Shown here: one piece after another, positions 1 to 8,260 of the stretch
How positions within the stretch are numbered: the first letter of the stretch is position 1
Layout: the number at the start of each line of letters is the position of its first letter
NCBI GenBank assembly: GCA_002299965.1
Contig: DBOM01000062.1
Span: 826 to 64,825, forward strand
Length of the DNA: 64,000 nt
Source of the DNA: Caldiserica bacterium UBA646
Lineage (GTDB): Bacteria > Caldisericota > Caldisericia > Caldisericales > Caldisericaceae
Reading direction: 5' to 3'
Program-made: the position numbers and the translations under genes
The notes under the pieces: model-generated
What the model was told of the DNA's origin: nothing
Database searches by the model: none
What the model saw: only the letters and a program-made list of their open reading frames with translations

Positions 1-33
1 AATTTTTAAAAAAGATACTAAAAAAATAATAGG

Positions 34-238
34 AAATTCTTATGAAAAGTGTGGAAAATTTTCCGAGTTATGGATCTAATATATAGGAGGAGAAATTTTT
101 TGGTGGGAGATAAAGAATAAAAAAATAGATGATGAATTTAAAAAGCTATTGACTAAAAAAAACGATTAGAATAATAGAAAAATAGAAAACTTATTTTTAA
201 AAAATATAAAATTGTGGTATAAGGATGCGGTGCAATAT
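34..238. repeat. Degenerate direct repeat, copy 1
   Basis: This non-coding stretch recurs in diverged form at 3119-3333. Shared blocks in the same order include AAAAGTG, ATCTAATATATA, AAAAGCTATTGACT, ACGATTA, AATATAAAATTGT and GTGCAATAT. The similarity may continue past the left edge of the window. The two copies flank the peptidase and propeller-lipoprotein genes. No ORF lies in it. It may be a duplicated promoter/leader region. Confidence 0.7.
149..177 (+). promoter_or_regulatory. Putative sigma-70 promoter inside repeat copy 1
   Basis: TTGACT at 149-154 and TAATAG at 172-177 are separated by 17 nt. It points towards the peptidase gene and would give a leader of about 270 nt. The same hexamers recur in repeat copy 2 (TTGACT 3219-3224, TAATAA 3243-3248, 18 nt). 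Confidence 0.45.
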
Positions 239-443
239 GAAAGTAGAAAAATGAAAAACGGGAGCGAACAAAAGGTGCATGGAGGATTTACAGAACCTGA
301 AGCTGATTTTTCATAATCTCTCATCGGACAAAAAAGTTTTAAGGGATAAAATATGATATAAATGTTGAATAAGCAAACGATGAATAAAATAAGCAAGCTA
401 AATTGATTGCTTAAAAAGCAAGAATAAAACATAAAATTTAAAT
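239..443. other. Untranslated stretch upstream of the peptidase gene
   Basis: AT-rich sequence between the repeat and the SD (GAGGAGG at 444-450). I see no supported gene, no convincing hairpin and no known riboswitch. It is probably the 5' leader if the promoter at 149-177 is used. Confidence 0.4.
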
Positions 444-455
444 GAGGAGGATAAA

Positions 456-1433
456 ATGCTTTTAAAAAGATTAGTAAGTATTCTTTTGGTGTTGGCAGTT
501 CTTTTTGTATTTATTATGCCAGCTGGAATGGCCAAAGGCGACAATGGACAAAGCTTTGGAATCGTAACAATCAATGGTGTAGAAATGTATAAAAGTAAGG
601 ATGGAGAAACCTTTCCGATTGTGATTTTTAATGGTGAGAAGTGTATTGTATGGCATGAATTTGATCTGGTATCCATCAAAGATGTAATTAGCTGTGAAAG
701 CGGAAAATCTGATACGATGCTTAAAAATTTCATAAACGAGTATCAGAAAAATCATGATAATGGGAACCAATCTAAATTTTACGTTAACTTCTCTACAGGA
801 GACAAGGCAGGATATAACCAAACGTATAGCAGCTGGGCTAACACTCAATTAGGATTCTCTGAGTGGGATTCTCAGAAGAATTGGTGGAAATATACAATTG
901 GGAATGCAGGATGCTTTCTTTGTTCAACTGCTTCTGAACTTTTAAGATATGGTCTCAAATATACTGATTATGGCAGCAATGCCAATCCAGACCCACTTAA
1001 TATAAATACTTGGTTAAAAGACCACGGGGGATTTACCGGAGCCAGCTTGTATTTTCCAGCAGTTGCAAATTTCCCGGGTATTTCTTATAATATTAATGGT
1101 TTTGATGACTTTTATGGAGCAGCCATGATTCTCTATCAGTGTCCACCAAATGCACCTATTATATGCCTTCATAAACAAGGATACCCGGTGGGAAAGGGAT
1201 ATCATTTTTGTCTCTATACAGATGGAGATGGGAATAACCCTTATTTTCTTCAAAACGGACAATGGATAACTACTTCAGCACTTGCAAGTCCCCATCTGGT
1301 GATTGACCCGGGATTTAATGTAACGTCAGATCCAAGAGGTACAGTAAGAAATCTTTGGCAGGTATACAACGAAATGACTCCTAACTATACAAAACCAGGT
1401 TCAGGAATATTCAGAGTTGCATTTAAGGAATAG
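456..1433 (+). CDS. Secreted C39-like (papain-fold) cysteine peptidase
   Basis: 325 aa. A Lys-Arg start and a hydrophobic core (residues 6-23) form a signal peptide, so the protein should be exported. The C-terminal half has the layout of C39-like peptidases: a catalytic-type Cys in NAGCFLCSTA (Cys153, with Cys156 nearby), then the DPLNINTWL segment (179-187) typical of the family, His250 in KGYHFCLY, and Asp284-Pro285 in VIDPG. That is a Cys/His/Asp order. Residues 30-140 are not recognised and may be a propeptide or binding region. The start is fixed by GAGGAGG ending 5 nt upstream. It is followed 10 nt later by a propeller lipoprotein, which suggests a shared role at the cell surface. The substrate is unknown. 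It could also be a non-peptidase amidase with the same fold. Confidence 0.7.
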   Translation: MLLKRLVSILLVLAVLFVFIMPAGMAKGDNGQSFGIVTINGVEMYKSKDGETFPIVIFNGEKCIVWHEFDLVSIKDVISCESGKSDTMLKNFINEYQKNHDNGNQSKFYVNFSTGDKAGYNQTYSSWANTQLGFSEWDSQKNWWKYTIGNAGCFLCSTASELLRYGLKYTDYGSNANPDPLNINTWLKDHGGFTGASLYFPAVANFPGISYNINGFDDFYGAAMILYQCPPNAPIICLHKQGYPVGKGYHFCLYTDGDGNNPYFLQNGQWITTSALASPHLVIDPGFNVTSDPRGTVRNLWQVYNEMTPNYTKPGSGIFRVAFKE

Positions 1434-1443
1434 TAGCATAAAA

Positions 1444-2898
1444 ATGAAGAGAGCATTTATAATTTTTTTGTTGTTCTTTCTGTTTTCTTCGGGCTGTACT
1501 ACAAGAGTGCCTGACTATGCTTCACATCCTTATGCGGGAACTCAGGCAGGTACTATGTCGTGGGATGTAAATGGAGCAATTGTGAGACCTTCACCCGTAT
1601 GGACATACAATGGAAAGGATGTTTTTTCAGAATGGTATTATCGGGCAGGAAACTTAAATGTCTCCGGGGATGTTGTCTATATCTCAGGGGATAGGCTTAC
1701 AGCACTTGACTTAAAGACAGGGCACGAGTTATGGGAGACACAACTCAAGAATTCTTTACCCAATGAAAATGCAGTTACCTGTATCCTTTTCCCCACAATA
1801 TATAAAGACAAAATTGTTGCTGTTGGCGCACGATTGGTGGTGGAAAAAGGTTCGGATTACTACAGCGAGAGGCGAAATGTCCTTGTTTTCGATAGGGTAA
1901 CAGGCAAGCTCTTGTGGAAAAGTGTAGATATTGGCTCGAAGCTTGAGTATTTCAATCAAGGATATCCGGTGATATTAAATAACAGAATCTATCTGCCTGC
2001 TCTGAATGGAGAATACCGTGCTGCTCAGCCTGGCTATCAAAGCATGGCAAGTAAAAAGGAAGAAAGAGGTATCTGGGTGTGGGACCTTAATACGGGAAAA
2101 CTCCTTGACAAAATTTTCTTCTCTTTTCCAGAAGGAGAACTATGTCTCAGTATTACAAATGTTATAAGTGATGGAGAGAACCTTTATGTGATGGCAGGAG
2201 TAACGCCTTCGGTCGATAAAACTAACAGAACTTTAGACCCACAATATCTTATTGCATTTAACCCTCGTGATGGAAAAGTACTGTGGCAAATTCAACTGAC
2301 GGACAATATGGCTGGTACTACAGGATTTAACTCGTCCGGAATGAATAGCAAAGTTATAGTAGTCTCACGCAGTGTAGCTCCTACTGCTACACATGGACCC
2401 GACAGTTGGATAAGAGCATATGATAAAAAAACAGGGAAAATTCTCTGGAGGAAACCTATTAAAGTATGGGTAAGTGCGGTGGATATCAGTCTTACAGAAG
2501 ACGGGCTCTTTGCCCAGGTAACCGATAACAGTTTGAGTTGTTTTGACCCTATGACGGGAAAAGAAATTTGGACCTATAAGTGCAATTATAGACCTCCAAG
2601 TGCTGGATTTTTCACAGTAGGACCTGTGTTCTGTCCTTTTCTTACAAGGAATGTACTCTACTTAACAAGTATCGATATGATAATAGCACTGGATCCTGAT
2701 ACGGGAAAGGAATTATGGAGTATAGTTCCTCCCTTTCCTAAAATTATTGATGAGGAAGAAAATAGTAATGGAAGCTGGAGGTTTATACCAGTAGATAGTG
2801 GATTTGTTACGCTATATGCAGATTTTTCAATGTCAGGTGATGCTATGCTCTCTCCTCCTTTTGTTCAGTTATGGTCAGCTACAAATAATAAAAAGTGA
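1444..2898 (+). CDS. PQQ-like beta-propeller lipoprotein
   Basis: 484 aa from the ATG at 1444. An in-frame start at 1417 lies inside the preceding gene and would bury the signal sequence. The N-terminus MKRAFIIFLLFFLFSSGC is a lipoprotein signal with a lipobox ending at Cys18, so it is probably membrane-anchored outside the cytoplasm. The rest is a chain of propeller blades carrying the TG.(E/L/I)LW repeat: LKTGHELWE, RVTGKLLWK, PRDGKVLWQ, KKTGKILWR, PMTGKEIWT and PDTGKELWS. This family often forms BamB-like scaffolds or quinoprotein-like folds. No cofactor residues can be assigned here, so a scaffold role is more likely than a dehydrogenase. An AAGGA lies 13 nt before the start. Probably translated with the upstream peptidase. 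Confidence 0.8.
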   Translation: MKRAFIIFLLFFLFSSGCTTRVPDYASHPYAGTQAGTMSWDVNGAIVRPSPVWTYNGKDVFSEWYYRAGNLNVSGDVVYISGDRLTALDLKTGHELWETQLKNSLPNENAVTCILFPTIYKDKIVAVGARLVVEKGSDYYSERRNVLVFDRVTGKLLWKSVDIGSKLEYFNQGYPVILNNRIYLPALNGEYRAAQPGYQSMASKKEERGIWVWDLNTGKLLDKIFFSFPEGELCLSITNVISDGENLYVMAGVTPSVDKTNRTLDPQYLIAFNPRDGKVLWQIQLTDNMAGTTGFNSSGMNSKVIVVSRSVAPTATHGPDSWIRAYDKKTGKILWRKPIKVWVSAVDISLTEDGLFAQVTDNSLSCFDPMTGKEIWTYKCNYRPPSAGFFTVGPVFCPFLTRNVLYLTSIDMIIALDPDTGKELWSIVPPFPKIIDEEENSNGSWRFIPVDSGFVTLYADFSMSGDAMLSPPFVQLWSATNNKK

Positions 2899-2951
2899 AG
2901 GTTCAAATTTCACTACTTCCGTAACCGAGTGACCTATTGACAAAAAGTAGT

Positions 2952-2982
2952 ATAGGGCAGATATCACACTTGCCCTATTTTT
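2952..2982 (+). terminator. Rho-independent terminator after the lipoprotein gene
   Basis: ATAGGGCA (2952-2959) and TGCCCTAT (2971-2978) form a perfect 8-bp stem followed by TTTT. It ends the two-gene peptidase/lipoprotein unit. Confidence 0.75.
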
Positions 2983-3118
2983 ATGCATAGAAACCCACTC
3001 AAATTTGAGCGAAAAGTTTCGGTAGGAAAAATTATACCATCTCACTCTGGCTTTTGCAAATTCATACCAATTCAGGAAACCCTGCAAAATTTTATTTATA
3101 ATTTAGAAAAGTTTTTAA

Positions 3119-3333
3119 AAATTCTCTCAAAAAAGTGAAACATTTTTCTTAGTTTTGCATCTAATATATAAGAGAATAAATTTTTAATGGAAGATAAAAA
3201 GAAAAATTTGAAAAGCTATTGACTCAAAAAAAACGATTAAAATAATAACAAAATAGAAAATTTGATTTGCTGAAAAATAGAAGATGTTTTTAAGAAATAT
3301 AAAATTGTTGAGAAAGGATGTATAGTGCAATAT
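3119..3333. repeat. Degenerate direct repeat, copy 2
   Basis: Diverged second copy of 34-238, about 3.1 kb downstream in the same orientation. It keeps the promoter-like TTGACT/TAATAA but no gene follows on the plus strand; the next gene is the convergent fdhD. It may mark the remnant of a duplicated gene unit. The whole gap 2899-3398 holds the terminator, this repeat and a minus-strand hairpin. Confidence 0.65.
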
Positions 3334-3339
3334 AGGGAT

Positions 3340-3377
3340 AAAAAATTGCTGAACAATGGACAAGAAGAGCATTGTCC
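3340..3377 (-). terminator. Possible terminator of the formate dehydrogenase operon
   Basis: On the minus strand, GGACAA/TTGTCC (3377-3372 with 3363-3358) is followed by a small ATTG/CAAT hairpin and then a run of T (opposite A 3340-3345). The stems are short, so this is only plausible. Confidence 0.4.
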
Positions 3378-3398
3378 GGCAGCGTCAATTCGCAAGTG

Positions 3399-4103
3399 TT
3401 AAATAATTTTTAGATTTTTATTGGTTGAATAAATATTAAACCTGTTTCCTCTTAAAAAACCGATAAGCATAATATTTGCATCTTTTGCCGTTTCAATAGC
3501 AAAATCTGTAGGCGCAGAACGAGAAACAACAGCCATAACGCCTAACCTTTTTGCATATTGAACCGCAGTCTCGCTTATCCTTCCACTCGTAAATAAAATG
3601 ATGGCCTCAGACAATTTATCAGTCAAAATCGCATCGCCAGCCAATTTGAAAATAGTGCTCTGCCGAGAAACATCTTCAAAAAACGAAATAAGCTTTTGTC
3701 CATCCGATAAACCTGAAACATGAGTCCCGCCGGTTTGTTTAAAAACTATACTTTTCGAAAGAAGTTCTTTCATAAGCACAAACAATTTTGAGGAATTAAT
3801 AGAGAATTGCTTTTCCAGTAAAGAATTGTTAGATATATTTTCAACTTCTGTATGGCAATCAGTACAGTGGCCCTTATCCTCATCCTTAAAAACAATTCTT
3901 TTTAAATCATTTTTTCTATTAATGTGGTCTTTTAAAAATAGGTATCCAAAAACTAATTCCTCCTCAAATGGAGGAGAATAAACAATTCTTTCGATAAGTT
4001 TATCATTCAAATACAAATTAACGTTTCTTTCCTTTACGATTTTGTCTTCCAGTTCTTCCTTTCGTCCATTATTCAACCGTAAAATTTTAACGAACTTTAT
4101 CAT
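3399..4103 (-). CDS. fdhD: FdhD-like formate dehydrogenase sulfurtransferase
   Basis: 234 aa from the ATG at 4103, which has AGGAG 7 nt upstream; a longer in-frame start lies inside mobA. FdhD passes sulfur from a cysteine desulfurase to the molybdenum bis-guanine cofactor of formate dehydrogenase. Family motifs are clear: TGGTHVSGL (124-132), EDVSRQ (143-148, usually EDVGRHN), SGRIS.E (173-178), SRSAPT.FA (194-202) and the C-terminal GFLRG..FNIYS. The usual CG.CG loop just before TGG is missing. The only CxxC is CTDC at 80-83, about 40 residues before TGG. It is the last gene of the formate dehydrogenase operon and overlaps mobA by 17 nt. Function is well supported by context, but the sulfur-transfer cysteines are unusual. 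Confidence 0.85.
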   Translation of the reverse strand: MIKFVKILRLNNGRKEELEDKIVKERNVNLYLNDKLIERIVYSPPFEEELVFGYLFLKDHINRKNDLKRIVFKDEDKGHCTDCHTEVENISNNSLLEKQFSINSSKLFVLMKELLSKSIVFKQTGGTHVSGLSDGQKLISFFEDVSRQSTIFKLAGDAILTDKLSEAIILFTSGRISETAVQYAKRLGVMAVVSRSAPTDFAIETAKDANIMLIGFLRGNRFNIYSTNKNLKII

Positions 4104-4683
4104 TTGACAACTCCTGCGCTTTCTCAAAATCACTTTTAGTATTCACATTAAAAAATGTTAAAAAATCAGGATCAATGCTTTCTATCTCGCTTTCGCTGAG
4201 AAATTGTACAGAAGCAGTATTCAATAAAGAACGAAGTTTATAATCTCCAATTTTAATTTGCTCATTAACAAGAGTCATTAAGCGTTTATTATAAAAAGCA
4301 AACAACGGCTCAATCATCCCATTGTCAAAATAAGGGATATAAATATCTATGTTCTTATTCAACATACTTTTCATGTAGGAAAGAAGATTTTTATTTATGA
4401 ATGGCATATCACAAGCAGTAAGAAAAATAAAATCTTCGCTTGTGTATGTCAAAGCCGTAAACAATCCGCCAATAGGCCCAATTCCTGGAATACTATCAGG
4501 AATAATTTTGTAAGGGAATGGAAGAACCCCCCTTCCTATAAAGAGGGGTTCTTCTTTAAATGATTCCTTAAAAAGACGATAAGTCCGCTCTAAAAGCAAA
4601 GTATTCTCAAAGGAAAGGAATACTTTATCTTTCCCCAGTCTTTTTCCCTTGCCTCCAATAAGAATGACAGGTTGAATCGTCAA
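4087..4683 (-). CDS. mobA: Molybdenum cofactor guanylyltransferase MobA
   Basis: 198 aa. It attaches GMP to molybdopterin to make the guanine dinucleotide cofactor needed by FdhA. The nucleotide-binding signature at the N-terminus is IGGKGKRLGKDK (family form GG.S.RMG.DK), followed by FIFLTACDMPF, where the Asp of CDMP binds the metal/GTP. Length matches the family. The start is TTG at 4683, 5 nt after the channel gene stop, with a GAGG inside the end of that gene, so translation is probably coupled. Its place between the formate channel and fdhD fits a dedicated maturation role. Confidence 0.88.
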   Translation of the reverse strand: MTIQPVILIGGKGKRLGKDKVFLSFENTLLLERTYRLFKESFKEEPLFIGRGVLPFPYKIIPDSIPGIGPIGGLFTALTYTSEDFIFLTACDMPFINKNLLSYMKSMLNKNIDIYIPYFDNGMIEPLFAFYNKRLMTLVNEQIKIGDYKLRSLLNTASVQFLSESEIESIDPDFLTFFNVNTKSDFEKAQELSNDKVR

Positions 4684-4688
4684 TCGTG

Positions 4689-5522
4689 TTATGCCTCTTT
4701 TTTAAGATAAATATACCAGTATAACATACCTACAAAGAGAGCTCCACCAATAATATTGCCTATTGTTACAGGAATCAGGTTTTTCGTAAAAAGATTTCCC
4801 CATGTAAGGTTGCTGAATGCTGACGCTGCTTTTCCTGTAGCATCTACAACTGTAGATGAGCCCTTAAGGAATAATCCGTAAGGAATAAAGAACATATTTG
4901 CTACACTATGTTCAAACCCTGAAGCAACAAACGCCATAATAGGGAAATAAATTGCAAGGATCTTGCCAGCAATGTCCTTTGCAGAAATCGCCATCCAGAC
5001 AGCAAGACATACCAACCAGTTACATCCAATACCACGCATTAATGCTTGCATAAATGTAAGATTCACTTTCGCGTTAGCAATATTTAAGGCACTAGCACCA
5101 ACAAGACCTCCATTTGTAAGCCATAGCCCCGTGCCAAACATAATAGCAGCGAGAAGAATGGAGCCAACAAAATTACCGAGATAAACAAGCATCCATCTGT
5201 TTAAAACCTGACTCCAGCGAATCTTTTTTTCAAGAGCAGCAATCACAATAAGATTGTCTCCCGTAAATAATTCACTTCCTGCAATGATTACAAGCATAAG
5301 TCCTACGCTAAATACACTACCAGCAAGGAGCTTTGTTACTCCAACACCCAGACCAGTTTGATGCCCTATCATAATAGAGAGTTCAGCACCAAAAGCAATG
5401 AAAGCACCCGCAAGAATAGCAAGTGTAAAAAACTTCCCAGTAGGGGTTACAACCTTTTTTTGTCCAGCAGCACTCATTTTTTCAGCAATCTGCGCTGGTG
5501 AAAAGAAATTTAGTTCTGTCAT
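4689..5522 (-). CDS. focA: Formate/nitrite transporter family channel (FocA/FdhC-like)
   Basis: 277 aa, with six hydrophobic segments and the family features FGAELSIMIGHQTG and AGSELFTGDNLIV (the S/TGDN-type loop of FNT channels). FNT proteins form pentameric pores for formate, nitrite or hydrosulfide. Here the start ATG overlaps the stop of the formate dehydrogenase gene by 4 nt (ATGA), which points strongly to formate. It would bring formate to, or release it from, the cytoplasmic dehydrogenase. No unusual features. Symbol given by context; a nitrite or HS- channel cannot be excluded from sequence alone. Confidence 0.88.
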   Translation of the reverse strand: MTELNFFSPAQIAEKMSAAGQKKVVTPTGKFFTLAILAGAFIAFGAELSIMIGHQTGLGVGVTKLLAGSVFSVGLMLVIIAGSELFTGDNLIVIAALEKKIRWSQVLNRWMLVYLGNFVGSILLAAIMFGTGLWLTNGGLVGASALNIANAKVNLTFMQALMRGIGCNWLVCLAVWMAISAKDIAGKILAIYFPIMAFVASGFEHSVANMFFIPYGLFLKGSSTVVDATGKAASAFSNLTWGNLFTKNLIPVTIGNIIGGALFVGMLYWYIYLKKEA

Positions 5523-8260
5523 ACTTTCTTCCTCCTTATATTTTGTATTTTTTCGATTTTACAAGCACACACTTTATATTCCGGAATCTTTGCAACAGGG
5601 TCCAATGCCGGATTAGTTAACACATTTGCTGCCGCTTCTTTAAAATGGAATGATATAAACACAAGACCTTGTTTAGGTCTATCAGATATTCGCGTATTTA
5701 CTTTAATACTTCCTCTACGCGTAGAAATTTTTACCATTTCATTATCTTTAATATTCAGTTTTTCGGCATCAATCGGATTAACTTCTACATAGTTTCGTGG
5801 GACAAATGCATCAAGCACTTTTACTCTTCTTGATTCATTGCCAGAATGGTAATGAAATAGAATCCTTCCTGTTGTAAGAATTAAAGGATATTCTTTATCA
5901 GGCAATTCTTTTGCAGGTTTGTATTCAACAGGTGATATAAGCCCTTTTCCATTTGCACGTTTGAAATGACCGTCCTTATGTAAAAATTTTGTTCCAGGGT
6001 GGTCATCACTTATACAAGGCCACTGCAATCCTTGTTTTTCCAATCTATAATGATGAATGCCTGCATAGGATGGAGTAAGTGATGCTATTTCGTCTGCAAT
6101 TTCTGCACTGCTCTTAAATTGCATATTATAGCCCATTGCTGTTGCAACCTCTCCAATAATCTCCCAATCACATTTCGTATTCTCTGGTTTCCTTTTTGCA
6201 GGACGAAGTAGTTGTACTCTCCTTTCAGTGCTTGTAAATGTACCGCTTTTTTCGTATGCTGATGCAGCAGGAAAAACAACATCTGCAATTTCTGCTGTTT
6301 CAGAAAGAAAAATATCCTGTACTGCAAGAAATTCTAATTTTTCGAAACCCTTTTTTGCGTGTGTGATATCGGGCTCCGTCATCATGGGATTCTCTCCCAT
6401 AATATACACTGCTTTCATTTTTCCTTCAAGAGCTTTATCTCCAAATTCTGAAACAGGAATTCCAACATTTTCAGATAGTTTCGCACTCCAGGCTTTTTCA
6501 AATTTCTCTTTTACCTTAGGGTCTACCACTTTCTGATATCCAGGATATACATTAGGTAAAGCACCGAGATCGCAAGCGCCCTGCACATTTGCCTGGCCTC
6601 GCAAAGGATTAATCCCTGTACCATCTCTTCCTAAATTTCCAGTAATTAACGCAAGATTCGCAACACTCAATACATTATCAGTACCAGTAGAATGCTGTGT
6701 AATACCCATCGTGTAGAAGATTGTTGCATTTTTTGCACTTCCATACATCTCAGCTGCTTTTTTAATAAGAGTTTTATCCACACTTGTAATTTTTGAAACC
6801 GTATCAAAATCATATTTTTCAACAACTTTCTTAAACTCCTCAAACCCTTCTGTATGCGCTTCTATGAAATCTTTATCCAAAAGATCCTCTTGGATAATTA
6901 CATTCATTATGCCATTAAGGAGAGCAACGTCTGTCCCTGGTGTATGTTGCAAGAAAAGGTTAGCTTCTTTTGCAATGTCAGTGTTTCGCGGGTCACAGAC
7001 AATTATTTTTGCTCCATTCTTTCGCTGATGCTCTTTTACCATTTGCGCAATTACAGGATGTGTCTCTGTCATATTGGAACCAATGATGAACATTACATCA
7101 GCATCTTTAATGTCGTCAAGCGAATTCGTTGCAGCTCCTGCACCTAATGCTTTGCCCAACCCTGTTACAGTAGAAGAATGACAAAGACGTGCACAATTAT
7201 CAACATTATTTGTGCCAATTACAGCTCGTGCAAATTTTTGCACAACATAATTATCCTCATTTGTGCATCGAGAAGATCCAAGCACTCCAATTGCATCCGA
7301 GCCATATTTTTCTTTAATCTCTTTTAATTTTTTAGCAGTGTATTGAATTGCCTCATCCCAACTTGCTTCTCTGAGCTTTCCATTTTCTCTAATTAACGGA
7401 GTAGTTAATCGTTCTTCGCTGTTTGCATACTCATAACCAAATCTACCTTTTACACAAGTTCTCCCATTGTTTACTAAGGGATTTTCAATACCTTTTGCCA
7501 TTATAAGATTGTTATTTTTGTCATTATATAATTGTAAGTTGCAACCCACGCCACAATACGCACAGACAGTATCAGTCGGTGTTAAATTAAAAATTTTGCC
7601 TTTGCCAACTCGCGGCTTTTCAATTAATGCACCAACAGGACATGCTTGAACACATTCACCACAGAATTGGCATGTTGTTTCTTCAAGAGGTAAAGTAAAC
7701 GGAGTAGAAACTTCTGATTTGTGCCCCCTCATTGCAATACTAATTGCTTCAACAATTGCCTGGTTTTCACAGGCGCCTATGCATCTTCGACACAAAATAC
7801 ATTTTTGAGGATCAAACTGAATAAAAGGGTTTGTATCCCATGAAGTTTCCTTTGAAATCTCAAAAGCCTCTTTTTCATCAAGGAATTCACTTTTCTTTAT
7901 ACCGAATTGATATGCCAGATCTTGAAGAGTACAGTCCCCATCCCGATCACATGTCATACAATCCAGAGGGTGATGTGCAAGAGCAAGCTCAAGATTCATC
8001 CGCCTTGCGTCAATAACGGTAGGCGTGTCGGTAAAAATTTCCATTCCTTCCCCTACTTCAGTAATACAAGCCCGTTGAAGCGTCTTTGCTTTCTTCACTT
8101 CAACAACGCACATTCCGCAAGATCCTTCTTCTGCAATACCCTTAAGGTAACAAAGTGTAAGAATCTCAATTCCTGCTTGTTTGCAAGCATCTAAAATAGT
8201 TGTGCCTTGAGACACCTGATAATCTTTTTCATTAATCTTAATGCTAACCAATTTCTTCAT
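5519..8260 (-). CDS. fdhA: Formate dehydrogenase, NuoG-like catalytic subunit (Mo/W, Cys type)
   Basis: 913 aa. Domains in order: plant-type [2Fe-2S] (Cys37, 48, 51, 65), His-Cys [4Fe-4S] (His97, Cys101, 104, 110), two [4Fe-4S] ferredoxin motifs (Cys154/157/160/164 and 197/200/203/207), then the bis-MGD oxidoreductase with its own [4Fe-4S] (Cys233, 236, 240, 269). The active-site segment NVDNCARLCHSS places Cys360-His361 where E. coli FdhF has selenocysteine-His, so this is a cysteine enzyme. It oxidises formate to CO2, or the reverse, and sends electrons through the cluster chain to the NuoE/NuoF-like subunits. It overlaps the upstream nuoF-like gene by 17 nt. No hydrogenase H-cluster motif is present. 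Substrate assignment rests on the Cys-His motif plus focA, mobA and fdhD next door. Confidence 0.9.
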   Translation of the reverse strand: MKKLVSIKINEKDYQVSQGTTILDACKQAGIEILTLCYLKGIAEEGSCGMCVVEVKKAKTLQRACITEVGEGMEIFTDTPTVIDARRMNLELALAHHPLDCMTCDRDGDCTLQDLAYQFGIKKSEFLDEKEAFEISKETSWDTNPFIQFDPQKCILCRRCIGACENQAIVEAISIAMRGHKSEVSTPFTLPLEETTCQFCGECVQACPVGALIEKPRVGKGKIFNLTPTDTVCAYCGVGCNLQLYNDKNNNLIMAKGIENPLVNNGRTCVKGRFGYEYANSEERLTTPLIRENGKLREASWDEAIQYTAKKLKEIKEKYGSDAIGVLGSSRCTNEDNYVVQKFARAVIGTNNVDNCARLCHSSTVTGLGKALGAGAATNSLDDIKDADVMFIIGSNMTETHPVIAQMVKEHQRKNGAKIIVCDPRNTDIAKEANLFLQHTPGTDVALLNGIMNVIIQEDLLDKDFIEAHTEGFEEFKKVVEKYDFDTVSKITSVDKTLIKKAAEMYGSAKNATIFYTMGITQHSTGTDNVLSVANLALITGNLGRDGTGINPLRGQANVQGACDLGALPNVYPGYQKVVDPKVKEKFEKAWSAKLSENVGIPVSEFGDKALEGKMKAVYIMGENPMMTEPDITHAKKGFEKLEFLAVQDIFLSETAEIADVVFPAASAYEKSGTFTSTERRVQLLRPAKRKPENTKCDWEIIGEVATAMGYNMQFKSSAEIADEIASLTPSYAGIHHYRLEKQGLQWPCISDDHPGTKFLHKDGHFKRANGKGLISPVEYKPAKELPDKEYPLILTTGRILFHYHSGNESRRVKVLDAFVPRNYVEVNPIDAEKLNIKDNEMVKISTRRGSIKVNTRISDRPKQGLVFISFHFKEAAANVLTNPALDPVAKIPEYKVCACKIEKIQNIRRKKV

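Noticed and set aside
34..3333. CRISPR array or insertion sequence at the left end
   Set aside because: Only two diverged long repeats; no short regular repeats, no transposase and no terminal inverted repeats.
5519..8260. Selenocysteine or hydrogenase H-cluster in the FdhA subunit
   Set aside because: Active-site codon encodes Cys (Cys360); no TSCCPxW-type H-cluster motifs are present.
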